The translations under genes were made by a program, and so were the position numbers. A stretch of 32,337 bases of DNA from an uncultured Bacteroidales bacterium (GTDB taxonomy: Bacteria; Bacteroidota; Bacteroidia; Bacteroidales; Muribaculaceae). The stretch lies in contig CACWNQ010000030.1 of the NCBI GenBank assembly GCA_902762385.1, positions 1 to 32,337 of the forward strand, given 5' to 3'. Shown here one piece after another: positions 16,072 to 24,966 of this stretch. The notes under the pieces are model-generated. The model did not search any database. It was not told where the DNA came from and was given only the letters and a program-made list of their open reading frames with translations. How positions within the stretch are numbered: the first letter of the stretch is position 1; each line of letters opens with the position of its first letter.

Positions 16072-16321
16072 AATAAAGTCGTCAGCTTTTAAGCAATCGG
16101 TCGTCTGAACACCATTTATTATTGTAATACTAAGCATAATATGTTATCGGCCATAAAAATGGTTACTCATTTATAAATATTTTATTGTTTAATGTAAAGT
16201 TTATGCATTGATAAAATCATGAAGACACAAATTAACTTTCTGCGAACACACTAAATCTTTAAACAAAACCACCTATTTTGATAGTTAAACCATTTTTTCT
16301 TTGATAAACAATGTATTTTTC

Positions 16322-16352
16322 TTGCATAAAACAAAAATAATTTTTACTTTTG
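16322..16352 (+). promoter_or_regulatory. Promoter of secreted paralogue B
   Basis: TTG at 16322-16324, 20 bases, then TACTTTTG at 16345-16352. The flanking sequence differs from that of paralogue A's promoter, so the duplication did not carry, or no longer shows, a common promoter region. Confidence 0.6.
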
Positions 16353-16418
16353 TGCACTGAGAATTTTAATAATTATTCTTTTTAATCAACTATTTTTATT
16401 AACTAAAACCAAAGTTTT

Positions 16419-17954
16419 ATGAAGAAAATTACCTTATTGTTATTGGTTGCTATGATTCTGCCAATGACCATGAACGCCGAGGTTAAGACCTACGGCCAGA
16501 TGAACAAGAAGGCGGATAAGGTTGTAGTTAGCTCTACTCCTACCTCAGTTAAGGCTATTGGCCCTAAGTATGTAACTGGCACCAAGGCCGACATTCCTGA
16601 GGGCTATGCAAGCGTAACTCTTAACGCTGCCGACGTTTGGCAAGATGGTTCTGGCTATCAGATGCTTCTTGACGAGGATGCTATCGCTTATGGCACAATC
16701 ATCCCAGAGACTGGTGGTCTGACCACTAGCGGCAATGCAAGTGCTGATGTGTATGCTGAGTTTGAGTACAAGATTCCTGAGAATGCCGATGGCTCTCTTA
16801 CTACTACTAACATCGTGCTCGACGCCAGCGTAACAATCTTGATTCCTGCTGGTGTTTATGACTGGTGTATCACCAACCCAACTCCAGGCGACCGTGTTTG
16901 GATTGCTTCTAGCAATGGTTCAATCCCTGGACGTTACGACGACTTCGAGTTCCTCTCTGGCGTTGGCTATGAGTTCCAAGTAACTCTCGGTGGCTCTAAC
17001 GACAGGGTTGACCTCGTTATCGACGACCCAACAGCTCCAGCTATTCCTACCGACCTCACTGCCGACGCAGTTTCGGCTGACGGAACTACCGCTACTATCG
17101 CTTGGGTTCCCGGTGAGAACAACTCTACTTGGAACCTCCGCTGGCGTCCTTGGACCGATCCCGCTTTGATGAACAAGCTTTGGGACTTCCCATTGGATGG
17201 CTATGAGGCACAGCTCGATGAGGGTTGGATGGTTTATGATGCCGATGGTGATGGCAACGGCTGGGGTCTCGCCTACAGCAGCGATGCTCAGGATGACGTT
17301 TGCTTCTACTCTTCAAGCTACATTAGCGGTGTTGGCGCTGTTAGCCCCGACAACTGGCTGTTCACTCCAGCAGTAGGCCTGGGTGGCACTCTCAAGTTTG
17401 ATGCTTGGCAGTATAGCACAAGCTATCCCGACAAGATCATGGTTTACGTTTGCGACAACCCCGATTGGGAGAGCGTAGACGAGTTCGTTCCAGTTTCTGA
17501 GTTCATCCAGCCAACAGCAACCACTGCTCAAAGCTTTGAGATTGACCTGAGCGACTATGAGGGCATGGGCGTTATCGCCTTCCGTCACTATGACTGCAAC
17601 GACCAATGGTCTATCTACATTGACAACATCGCAGTTGAGATTCCTGGCGCTCAAGAGCCAGCTGAGTGGACATTGGTTGAGAACGCAGCTAAGGTTGATG
17701 GTGCTTCTTACACTATCGAAGGCTTGATGCCAGACACTAAGTATGAGGCACAAGTTCAGGGTGTTGGCGCCGATGGCCGCACTACTGACTGGACCGAGAG
17801 CGTAGAGTTCACTACTGTTGCCGAGGATCCAAGTTCAATCAACACTGTTGGCGTTGACAAGACCGACAACGTTTACTACAACCTGCTCGGTGTTAAGTTC
17901 AACGGCATGCCAACTACTCCTGGCATCTACATCAACAACGGGTTAAACATCTAA
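16419..17954 (+). CDS. Secreted Fn3/choice-of-anchor-J protein, paralogue B
   Basis: A 511-residue exported protein with the same plan as paralogue A: signal peptide MKKITLLLLVAMILPMTMNA, N-terminal beta domain, Fn3 split by a choice-of-anchor-J-like module, and C-terminal tail YYNLLGVKFNGMPTTPGIYINNG. Differences cluster in loops, for example SYISGVGAVSPDNW against SYDYNYGGALTPDNW, and VYVCDNPDWESVDEF against VYVAPAEYETIDEF. It ends normally with LNI and TAA (17952-17954) directly at the terminator stem. Both paralogues lack the basic KVVIK ending seen in the 12377 protein. The two genes are probably a recent tandem duplication; mosaic identity at the DNA level also allows gene conversion. 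Confidence 0.87.
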   Translation: MKKITLLLLVAMILPMTMNAEVKTYGQMNKKADKVVVSSTPTSVKAIGPKYVTGTKADIPEGYASVTLNAADVWQDGSGYQMLLDEDAIAYGTIIPETGGLTTSGNASADVYAEFEYKIPENADGSLTTTNIVLDASVTILIPAGVYDWCITNPTPGDRVWIASSNGSIPGRYDDFEFLSGVGYEFQVTLGGSNDRVDLVIDDPTAPAIPTDLTADAVSADGTTATIAWVPGENNSTWNLRWRPWTDPALMNKLWDFPLDGYEAQLDEGWMVYDADGDGNGWGLAYSSDAQDDVCFYSSSYISGVGAVSPDNWLFTPAVGLGGTLKFDAWQYSTSYPDKIMVYVCDNPDWESVDEFVPVSEFIQPTATTAQSFEIDLSDYEGMGVIAFRHYDCNDQWSIYIDNIAVEIPGAQEPAEWTLVENAAKVDGASYTIEGLMPDTKYEAQVQGVGADGRTTDWTESVEFTTVAEDPSSINTVGVDKTDNVYYNLLGVKFNGMPTTPGIYINNGLNI

Positions 17955-17987
17955 AAGATGCGTCCCAGCAGGGACGCATCTTTTTTT
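17953..17987 (+). terminator. Intrinsic terminator of paralogue B
   Basis: AAAAGATGCGTCCC (17953-17966), loop AGCA, GGGACGCATCTTTT (17971-17984), then more Ts. The stem is identical to the one at 16032-16061 but has a proper four-base loop. Confidence 0.92.
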
Positions 17988-18105
17988 GTAATACAGCCCT
18001 CACTACTCCTAGCCATTCTTAATCACTCTTGGCAACTCATCAATCATAAAACAAAAAATGAGAAAAAACTACCCCACTAATAACAATAAAGTCAAATATT
18101 TTCAC

Positions 18106-18113
18106 TAACTTTG
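18106..18113 (+). promoter_or_regulatory. -7 box of hpt-adk
   Basis: TAACTTTG followed by C matches the Bacteroidetes -7 element 29 bases before the hpt ATG. No clear -33 TTG at the expected distance. Confidence 0.5.
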
Positions 18114-18142
18114 CGCCAACTTTTTTCAAAAAACCTCCACTC

Positions 18143-18688
18143 ATGGCTGAAATCACAATAAAAGGTCTCACTTTTGAACCTTATATCTCTCACGAGGAGA
18201 TAGCGAAACAAGTTGAACGCGTAGCTGCCGAAGTAAAGCGTGACTGCGTGACCGATTCCCCAATCTTTGTGTGCGTCTTAAAAGGCGCATTTGTGTTTGC
18301 TTCCGACTTTTTCAGAGCAATCGACATGCCCAAGAGCGAAATCGCCTTCATTCGTTATAAGTCCTACTCAGGCACCGAATCAACTGGCGAGATGAACAAG
18401 ATTTTGGGGTTAAACGACGACATTACTGATCGCGAAGTAATCATCATTGAAGACATTGTCGACACAGGACTTACTGCACATGCTCTACGCAGCGATATTG
18501 AGGCATTGAGCCCCAAGAGCGTGAAGATGGTCACTCTGCTTTACAAGCCTGAATCATTAAAGGTGGGAAAAGCCCCTGAATATGTGGGCTTTGAAATACC
18601 TCCAAAGTTCATTATTGGCTACGGACTCGACCTCGATGAAACTGTGAGAGGGCTTAAAGACATTTATGTCCTCAAGAAAGGAGAATAA
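18143..18688 (+). CDS. hpt: Hypoxanthine phosphoribosyltransferase
   Basis: Purine salvage enzyme joining hypoxanthine (and probably guanine) to PRPP to give IMP/GMP in the cytoplasm. The 181-residue protein has the type I PRTase PRPP-binding motif VIIIEDIVDTGLT (about residues 99-111). It also has VCVLKGAFVFASDF (about 43-56) and the late segment VGFEIPPKFIIGYGLDLDE typical of HPRT. Length is normal. It is followed 28 bases later by adk, a pairing I know from other Bacteroidetes. Confidence is high for the family; substrate breadth is not visible. Confidence 0.95.
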   Translation: MAEITIKGLTFEPYISHEEIAKQVERVAAEVKRDCVTDSPIFVCVLKGAFVFASDFFRAIDMPKSEIAFIRYKSYSGTESTGEMNKILGLNDDITDREVIIIEDIVDTGLTAHALRSDIEALSPKSVKMVTLLYKPESLKVGKAPEYVGFEIPPKFIIGYGLDLDETVRGLKDIYVLKKGE

Positions 18689-18716
18689 ACGTTAACTTAT
18701 TAAACACCATAGAATT

Positions 18717-19298
18717 ATGCTGAATATAGTAATATTCGGTGCCCCCGGTTCGGGCAAGGGCACACAGAGCGAAAACCTAATTGCACACTACGAGTTGTTC
18801 CACATCTCTACTGGCGACGTATTGCGCGACCATATGCGCCGTGGTACAGAGCTTGGCATGACAGCCAAGGAGTATATTAACCAAGGACAACTCATCCCCG
18901 ACGATCTCATGATCGACATTCTGGCACAAGTGATTGACGACAACAAGGAACTGGCACAAAATGGCGTAATCTTCGACGGATTCCCCCGCACCATTCCACA
19001 GGCCGAGGCTCTGGAAACATTGCTCAACGACCGTGGAACAAGCGTTAGTGCCGTTGTTGGTCTTGAAGTGCCCGAAGAGGAACTCATCGACCGTCTCGTG
19101 AAACGCGGACAGATGAGCGGTCGTAGCGACGACAACGAGGAGACTATCAAGAAGCGTCTCGACGTTTATCACAACCAAACTTCTCCACTGCAGGAGTTCT
19201 ATAAGGAAAAAGGCCTGTACCATGCCATTAAGGGCATTGGCACCATCGACGGCATCTTCGAAGACATCAAGGCTGCCATCGACTCAATCAATGCATAA
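18717..19298 (+). CDS. adk: Adenylate kinase
   Basis: Converts AMP and ATP to two ADP. The 193-residue protein has the P-loop GAPGSGKGT (residues 8-16), the AMP-binding FHISTGDVLRDHMRRGTELG, and FDGFPRTIPQAEAL. The LID is the short form (RGQMSGRSDDNEETIKKRLDVY) without zinc cysteines. Probably co-transcribed with hpt. In other Bacteroidetes hpt-adk is often followed by obg; here a repeat/hairpin element and hemW follow instead. Confidence 0.97.
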   Translation: MLNIVIFGAPGSGKGTQSENLIAHYELFHISTGDVLRDHMRRGTELGMTAKEYINQGQLIPDDLMIDILAQVIDDNKELAQNGVIFDGFPRTIPQAEALETLLNDRGTSVSAVVGLEVPEEELIDRLVKRGQMSGRSDDNEETIKKRLDVYHNQTSPLQEFYKEKGLYHAIKGIGTIDGIFEDIKAAIDSINA

Positions 19299-19371
19299 TC
19301 TTTATTAATGCATAATTCATAATGCAGAATGCACAATAGGGAATAGAAGGACGTGTTTTCCTTTTATTCCC
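19299..19371 (+). repeat. Degenerate repeat plus hairpin element, copy 2 (also possible terminator)
   Basis: Directly after the adk stop come imperfect copies of the unit (ATGCATAAT, TTCATAAT, ATGCAGAAT, ATGCACAAT), then GGGAATAGAAGG. A hairpin of 13 pairs, one of them G-T, follows: 19339-19351 with 19359-19371, ending TATTCCC. The order of parts matches copy 1 at 1684-1750. The hairpin may end the hpt-adk transcript, although the T-tract is weak, and it sits 20 bases upstream of hemW. Confidence 0.65.
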
Positions 19372-19390
19372 TTTATACCTTAAAACAAAA

Positions 19391-20518
19391 GTGGCAGGCC
19401 TTTACATCCACATACCCTATTGCAAGAGCAAGTGCACCTATTGCGACTTCTACTCTACCCCACAGGTCGATACGATGGAGCAATATGTTCACTCGCTGCT
19501 TTGTGAGGCCCGGCTGCGTGCAACCGAGATTAACGGCGAAGCATTCACCACCCTCTATCTAGGTGGCGGCACCCCATCGGTATTGCCCTTAAACCTTTTA
19601 ACCACCCTCATTACTGGACTTGACAACATCTTCGACCTAAGCAATTTGGAAGAATTCACAATCGAGGTAAATCCCGACGACGTAACACATGAGTATATCG
19701 AAGCCTTAGGTAAACTGGGCGTGAATCGCGTGAGCATGGGTGTGCAAAGTTTCAACGACGACGAACTGCGCACCATCAACCGGCGCCACTCGTCAAAACA
19801 GGCCATCGATGCGGTGCAAGCCATTAAAGATGCTGGTATCAACAACATAAGCATCGATCTTATATATGGACTACCGCACCAATCACTCGACTCATGGAGG
19901 CGCAATGTGGAGCAGGCCATAAACCTCGACGTGCAGCACATCTCGGCCTATTGTCTAAGCTACGAGCATGGCACGCGCCTGTGGGTAATGAGAGAGCAAG
20001 GCAAGGTGCAGGAAGCGAGCGATGAACTCTGCATTGCGATGCACAACCAACTCGTGTGGATGCTTAAGCAGACAGGTTTTGAACACTACGAAATTTCTAA
20101 TTTTGCTCTTCCAGGCTATCGCTCACGTCACAACTCCAGCTACTGGAATTTCACCCCCTATTTAGGTCTCGGGGCTGCTGCCCACAGCTTCGACGGCAAA
20201 ATGCGACGCTACAATCCATCGAGCATAAAGAAATATATAAACGCCCTGGATAAGAACTGCACAGCGTTCACCGAAGAACACCCTTATTGGTTTGAACGCT
20301 ACGACGAGGAAGTGATGCTGCGATTGCGCACAAGCGACGGCCTTGATATTAGCATAATCGCTAACCGATATGGCGATCAAACCGCCAATGGCCTATTGTG
20401 TAAGGCCAAAAAATTCATCGCTCAGGGACTATTAAAACTGAATAACAACACTCTCACACTCACCCCACAAGGCGTGATGATGAGCGACAACATAATTCGC
20501 GAACTCATGTGGGACTAA
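19391..20518 (+). CDS. hemW: Radical SAM heme chaperone HemW (HemN-like)
   Basis: The 375-residue protein begins MAGLYIHIPYCKSKCTYCDF from a GTG start, chosen because the family starts exactly here and no ATG is nearby. The radical SAM cysteines are Cys11, Cys15 and Cys18 (CxxxCxxC). The next position is Asp-Phe rather than the extra cysteine of true HemN oxidases, so this is the heme chaperone rather than coproporphyrinogen dehydrogenase. TLYLGGGTPSVL (about 55-66) and GVQSFNDDELRTINRRH match the family core; the C-terminal HemN region (RYDEEVMLRLRTSDGLD) is complete. It lies 20 bases ahead of the DUF3857 gene. Confidence 0.94.
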   Translation: MAGLYIHIPYCKSKCTYCDFYSTPQVDTMEQYVHSLLCEARLRATEINGEAFTTLYLGGGTPSVLPLNLLTTLITGLDNIFDLSNLEEFTIEVNPDDVTHEYIEALGKLGVNRVSMGVQSFNDDELRTINRRHSSKQAIDAVQAIKDAGINNISIDLIYGLPHQSLDSWRRNVEQAINLDVQHISAYCLSYEHGTRLWVMREQGKVQEASDELCIAMHNQLVWMLKQTGFEHYEISNFALPGYRSRHNSSYWNFTPYLGLGAAAHSFDGKMRRYNPSSIKKYINALDKNCTAFTEEHPYWFERYDEEVMLRLRTSDGLDISIIANRYGDQTANGLLCKAKKFIAQGLLKLNNNTLTLTPQGVMMSDNIIRELMWD

Positions 20519-20538
20519 TCTAAATCATTTTATTTATT

Positions 20539-22545
20539 ATGAGAAGTTTAATTTCATTTACGCTATTACTCATCGCATCTCTCTTAGCGTCAAGCAATAT
20601 TCTGGCTCAAGTGCCAGCTGAGCCTAACCTCAAGTGGAGAAATCCAACTCAGCAGGAACTAGAGATGACCAGCTACGCTCCCGACCCCAATGCTGATGCT
20701 GTAGTGCTATGCAAGACCACCGATGTGCATTATATAGTAACTAAAGATGTACTTCAGGTTATTTACGACGTTAAGGGACGTATTAAAATCCTTAAGCCCG
20801 AGGGTACAAAGCACGCTAACGTCGACATTTATTACACTGTGAACGATGGCGCTGAGGGCAACAGAGAAGAAGTGACACACGTTAAGGGCACAACTTTTAA
20901 CCTTGTGAATGGCCAGCTTGAAAGGACCGAGTTGACTAGCATTATGATTAACACTCAAAAAGCACCCAATCCCAAACAAAAGGTAATGACTCTCCTTTTT
21001 CCTGATGCCAAGGTGGGTTCGGTAATAGAATATGAGTACACTATCACTAGCGACCTGTATCGCGAAATCAAAGACTGGGTAGCTCAATGTGAGATGCCGG
21101 TCGCTTACACCCGATATGAAGTGTCGATTCCTGAATGGTTTGGATTCTATGTGCAAACAATTGGCAACGAATACAACACCAGCCGTATCACTCAGCAGCG
21201 AACCACCAAGCGCCCCACCTACATTATTGAAACCTCAGGAGCTGAGTATGAATGCTTGGGTGTGAACTTTGAATTTGAGGGTCGCAAGTTAACTGCGTTG
21301 AAACAGGAACCACTTGTCTTCTCTCCTCAGGTCTATGCACAACGTGTTATCATTGATATTAACACCGAGTTGTTGCCACGTCACACACGCCACCAATACT
21401 CCATGACATGGGATGAAATTGACCAGTATCTTCTCAAACACAATAACTTCGGCAAGCTCTTAAAGGGCAATCCACTTAAGAAGGAAATGAAAAAAGCTGG
21501 CATTGCTCAAATGAAAAACGATGACGAGAAAATTATAGCCACAGCAAAATTGCTGCGACAGCACGTGAAATGGAATGGTAAGTACGATCTCTATGGCCAC
21601 CCAACTTCTCAAGTCTTAAAGAATGGCTCTGGCAGCAATAGCGACATCAATTTAATGTTCATCAACATGCTTAACGATGCCGGCATAAATGCCTATCCAG
21701 CAATCCTATGCGCCCGTGACCGTGACATAATCGACGAAAATCACTCCACTATGAAGAATTTATCTTCAATGATTGTCGTGATTGACCAAGATGACAAATT
21801 CCAAGTCTTCGACGGCTCGGCACAGAATGCAGCGATCGATATCCTGCCCACCAAGTTTCTCGTTAGCAAAGCACGTGTTATCAAGAAAGACAACAACAAG
21901 CCTTGGATTAACCTTGAAGACAAGGGATTAGAGCGAGCAACACATAAAATCACTGGCGACATCGACAAAAACGGCAAACTGACAGCTACTTGCGTCAGCA
22001 CCTATAATGAAAAAGCAGCCGAAGAGATGCGAGAGGCTATTAAAAACCGCGTTGATGAGTGCCCTAACAAGAAGCTCCAATCATCACAAATTACTGTAAC
22101 TGACTACAAAGCACAAGGCCTTGACGACATTGAGATGCCTGTTACTGAAATCATAAACTTTGGCTGCCAGCTCAACTGTCAAGACAGTATCATCACTTTG
22201 CCACAACTCATTGTTCCATTTATCGACGACAAGTTATTTAAAAGTGACGTCCGTTACACTCCAATCGAGTTCCCAACTAAAGTGAACGAGACTATCGACA
22301 TCTCTCTTTCCATTCCCGATGGCTGGGAAGTTGCCGATGTGCCAGCGCCTATTTCGCTCAATACCAGCGACAAAACTATTGTCATGACAATAACACCAAG
22401 CTCAAAGTCTAACTCAGTCAATGTATCAACACAGCTCTCAATAAACCGACTGGTATTTAACAAGCAAGACTATAAGGGCATTAAAAACCTTGTCGACCGA
22501 ATAGTAAAGCAAAGCAAAGAGCCGTTTATCATCAAGAAGAAATAA
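20539..22545 (+). CDS. Exported DUF3857 protein with degenerate transglutaminase-like domain
   Basis: A 668-residue protein with a signal peptide (MRSLISFTLLLIASLLASSNILA). The DUF3857 region spans about residues 50-250 (LQVIYDVKGRIKILKPEG; KVGSVIEYEYTITSDLY). A transglutaminase-like core follows at about 330-430 (LRQHVKWNGKY...SNSDINLMFINMLNDAGINAYPAILCARD). Where active transglutaminases have GxCxD, this protein has GSNSD at 365-369, with Asn367 in the place of the catalytic cysteine. No typical catalytic His segment is seen, so it is probably non-enzymatic. Similar substitutions are, to my knowledge, common in Bacteroidetes members. The rest is beta-rich. Probably periplasmic; function unknown. 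It converges on the phosphoesterase gene with 10 bases between stop codons. Confidence 0.85.
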   Translation: MRSLISFTLLLIASLLASSNILAQVPAEPNLKWRNPTQQELEMTSYAPDPNADAVVLCKTTDVHYIVTKDVLQVIYDVKGRIKILKPEGTKHANVDIYYTVNDGAEGNREEVTHVKGTTFNLVNGQLERTELTSIMINTQKAPNPKQKVMTLLFPDAKVGSVIEYEYTITSDLYREIKDWVAQCEMPVAYTRYEVSIPEWFGFYVQTIGNEYNTSRITQQRTTKRPTYIIETSGAEYECLGVNFEFEGRKLTALKQEPLVFSPQVYAQRVIIDINTELLPRHTRHQYSMTWDEIDQYLLKHNNFGKLLKGNPLKKEMKKAGIAQMKNDDEKIIATAKLLRQHVKWNGKYDLYGHPTSQVLKNGSGSNSDINLMFINMLNDAGINAYPAILCARDRDIIDENHSTMKNLSSMIVVIDQDDKFQVFDGSAQNAAIDILPTKFLVSKARVIKKDNNKPWINLEDKGLERATHKITGDIDKNGKLTATCVSTYNEKAAEEMREAIKNRVDECPNKKLQSSQITVTDYKAQGLDDIEMPVTEIINFGCQLNCQDSIITLPQLIVPFIDDKLFKSDVRYTPIEFPTKVNETIDISLSIPDGWEVADVPAPISLNTSDKTIVMTITPSSKSNSVNVSTQLSINRLVFNKQDYKGIKNLVDRIVKQSKEPFIIKKK

Positions 22546-22555
22546 TATACACGAC

Positions 22556-24412
22556 TTACTTGTGGCTGATGCGCCAAATGGTGCCTTCAATCAGTGAGCA
22601 GTAAATATCACCAGTAGCGGGGTCGACTTCAAAGCCGTTGACCTCGCTACTGCCCATTTCATACCGGAACACTAGTTTGCCCGTTGCTGCGTCGAGCACG
22701 GCCAGCATGCCACGACGCGAGCCTGCATAGATATAGCCGTTATACTCAAGCACAATGCACGGAGCATGCTCGTAGCCGAAGCCACAATCGGTGTCCCACA
22801 GCTGGTGATAGTCGTCGCTCTCAGTGTCCATTGCTACAATGGTGCCATCCATCGTCTTGGCATAGGCGCGCTTTCCGTCCTCGCTCAATCCCAGGCTCTC
22901 ACGCACCTTAACGGCATTGTCGTGATGACGCCACAACTGCTTGCCTGTAGCGCGGTCGAGGGCTGTAGAATTACGGTCAGGAGCTACTATCACTACCCTA
23001 CCCTCGGTCACTGCAGGTACCACATTGCCAGGGCTGTACAGGTTTGTTTTCTTGCCGTTGTTCCACGACCAATTGAGTGCGCCACTCTTGCGATCGAGCG
23101 AGCGCAAGTTTGTGTCCCATGCGCCAAAGATGATGTCATCTTTGCCCACAAACGGCTCGGCCTGACAATAGTTGTTGATGTCGGTGTACTCCCACAGCAG
23201 TTTCATAGTATTCACGTCCCAAGCTTGGAAAGTCTTGAATCCACCTTGATAGAGGATGCCATCAGCGACAACACCATCGGCGACATATGGCCCCTCGGCA
23301 GCAACTTCATTCAGCACCTTGCCAGTCTTTTTATCAAGCCAAATCAGGCGCTTGTCGCCAGTGGGAAGAATCACCACCTTATCGGCAACAGCAGGGCGTG
23401 AGAATAGCATGCTAGTAGTCTTATACTCCCACTTGAGCTTCGCTTTCTTCTTGTCAATTACACGCAAATAACCCATCGAGTTGCCAAAGTAGATGTTGTC
23501 CTTGTCAATACCCAATCGAGTGAAAATCGACGCGTTGTCGGCATAAACTTTCTCCACTTTAAAACCTTGAGGAACACTATACTGAATCTTGCGAGTATCT
23601 ATTGAATAGTAGTTCAGATTAATCTTGTAGGCATAACGAATATCACGCTCCTTGCCAAGGGTCTTGTTATACACATGAATCCAATCGTGATCAAGGTCCA
23701 CGTCCATGAGCGTGTAGCCATAGTCGCCATCACCCATATCAAGGCAGCGAACCATCAAGCCGATGATGCCGTCGGTCTCATACTGGCGCCAGCGATGCCA
23801 ATGACCGTTAACATGGGTAATTACAGGATATTTTTTCAAGATATAGGCATAGTCACGATAATTGTCGAGGTCATCCAGAAGCGGATAATGGTTGATGCTC
23901 AACACCTTCATTCCTGGCTTCACCATCTCGCTGAGCGTCTTGTCGAGCCACGTGAGGTCTTCCTGCTTGATGTGGCCGTCACCCATCTTCATGAAGGGAC
24001 CACAGTTCATACCTATCACCACAAGCTTGCCCACAGTGAACACAAAGCGGTCGTTGCCCCACAAGTCGTTGAACGTCTTGCACGCACTCTGGCTCCAGTT
24101 GTTCTCATGGTTGCCAGGAATGACATATAGCGGCTTGGTGATGCCGTCTAGAATCGATTTCACATTGCGCAACTGCACATCACTGCCCTCATTGGTAAGG
24201 TCGCCGCTCACAATCACAGCGTCAACGTCGGAGCCATTTATTTCGGCAACAGCCTCTTTGAGCTTACCCTCATTGGCATTACCGGGCGTAACATGGATAT
24301 CACTAAGAATTGCCAACTTCTGTGTTGCCACAATCTGCGCCATGCCAGTGTTAACCACCAGCAACAAGGCAACGACTAATAAAATCTTAAAGAATGAAGT
24401 GTGTTTTATCAT
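22556..24412 (-). CDS. Exported calcineurin-like phosphoesterase fused to a PQQ-like beta-propeller
   Basis: A 618-residue protein with a signal peptide (ILLVVALLLVVNTGMA). The metallophosphoesterase domain has all metal motifs: SDIH (Asp38, His40), GDLTN (70-74), GNHE (100-103), NHYP (His175) and GHWH (203-206). From about residue 290 onward there are repeated blades of the PQQ/WD type (LIWLDKKTGKVLNEV, TALDRATGKQLWRH, VAMDTESDDYHQLWD, LAVLDAATGKLVFRYE). The catalytic part should hydrolyse a phosphoester in the periplasm; the propeller may bind substrate or a cell-wall polymer. The true substrate cannot be read. It follows yraN by 13 bases on the same strand. Confidence 0.92.
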   Translation of the reverse strand: MIKHTSFFKILLVVALLLVVNTGMAQIVATQKLAILSDIHVTPGNANEGKLKEAVAEINGSDVDAVIVSGDLTNEGSDVQLRNVKSILDGITKPLYVIPGNHENNWSQSACKTFNDLWGNDRFVFTVGKLVVIGMNCGPFMKMGDGHIKQEDLTWLDKTLSEMVKPGMKVLSINHYPLLDDLDNYRDYAYILKKYPVITHVNGHWHRWRQYETDGIIGLMVRCLDMGDGDYGYTLMDVDLDHDWIHVYNKTLGKERDIRYAYKINLNYYSIDTRKIQYSVPQGFKVEKVYADNASIFTRLGIDKDNIYFGNSMGYLRVIDKKKAKLKWEYKTTSMLFSRPAVADKVVILPTGDKRLIWLDKKTGKVLNEVAAEGPYVADGVVADGILYQGGFKTFQAWDVNTMKLLWEYTDINNYCQAEPFVGKDDIIFGAWDTNLRSLDRKSGALNWSWNNGKKTNLYSPGNVVPAVTEGRVVIVAPDRNSTALDRATGKQLWRHHDNAVKVRESLGLSEDGKRAYAKTMDGTIVAMDTESDDYHQLWDTDCGFGYEHAPCIVLEYNGYIYAGSRRGMLAVLDAATGKLVFRYEMGSSEVNGFEVDPATGDIYCSLIEGTIWRISHK

Positions 24413-24425
24413 AATAAATTGTTTT

Positions 24426-24803
24426 TCAGCGATAGGTTTTTAATCTAGGCACGAACAAGTCGGGATAATACTCCAGCTTGAAATTTCCCTCGCTGCCAAT
24501 GAGGATTACCACATCATACTGTATCTCGCATTGCAGCCCATAATAATTGATGTAAGCATTGGCCGACGCCACCATGTGCTGTTTCTTAGCGCGGGTAATC
24601 GAACGCATCGGATCAAAAAATTCATCATTGCTTCGGGTCTTAACCTCAACAATGTGAAGCACCATGTCTGATCCTTGGGCTATGATGTCAATCTCCAGCT
24701 TTTCCATGCGCCAGTTGGTCTCTCTGATGGTAAGTCCCTGCTTGATGAGGAACTCCATAGCCTCCTTTTCTCCAGCCTTTCCAAGTTGATTGTGCTGTGC
24801 CAT
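24426..24803 (-). CDS. yraN: UPF0102 / YraN family endonuclease-like protein
   Basis: The protein is 125 residues from the ATG at 24803; an upstream in-frame ATG at 24821 is only about 6 bases from the predicted transcription start, so the inner one is preferred. It begins MAQHNQLGKAGEKEAMEFLIKQGL and has the restriction-endonuclease-like core NWRMEKLEIDIIAQGSD...HIVEVKTRS (ExD...ExK pattern), the signature of UPF0102. The family is predicted to be a Holliday-junction-type or DNA repair nuclease; its role is not settled. Probably transcribed with the downstream phosphoesterase, which is functionally unrelated. Confidence 0.92.
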   Translation of the reverse strand: MAQHNQLGKAGEKEAMEFLIKQGLTIRETNWRMEKLEIDIIAQGSDMVLHIVEVKTRSNDEFFDPMRSITRAKKQHMVASANAYINYYGLQCEIQYDVVILIGSEGNFKLEYYPDLFVPRLKTYR

Positions 24804-24834
24804 TGTAATAACCTTATTCAATTATTTTTGCAAC

Positions 24835-24866
24835 GCAAAAATAGTAAAATTTGACAAAGCAGCAAA
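24835..24866 (-). promoter_or_regulatory. Promoter of yraN-phosphoesterase operon
   Basis: The minus strand has TTTG (24866-24863), 19 bases, then TATTTTTGC (24843-24835), an exact Bacteroidetes consensus. Confidence 0.75.
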
Positions 24867-24958
24867 GTGAATACCTTTTTTAAGGCAAAATCTTACTGAT
24901 AAAATAAATTAATCAGCACTTTATTGAAAAAAAATTTATTTTTTAGGAATTAAATCAC

Positions 24959-24966
24959 TAACTTTG
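24959..24966 (+). promoter_or_regulatory. -7 box of the EF-G2-like gene, with 115-base leader
   Basis: TAACTTTG fits the -7 element. The start codon is at 25081, so the leader is about 110 bases, long for this window and a possible site of regulation. I see no clear hairpin in it. Confidence 0.45.
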
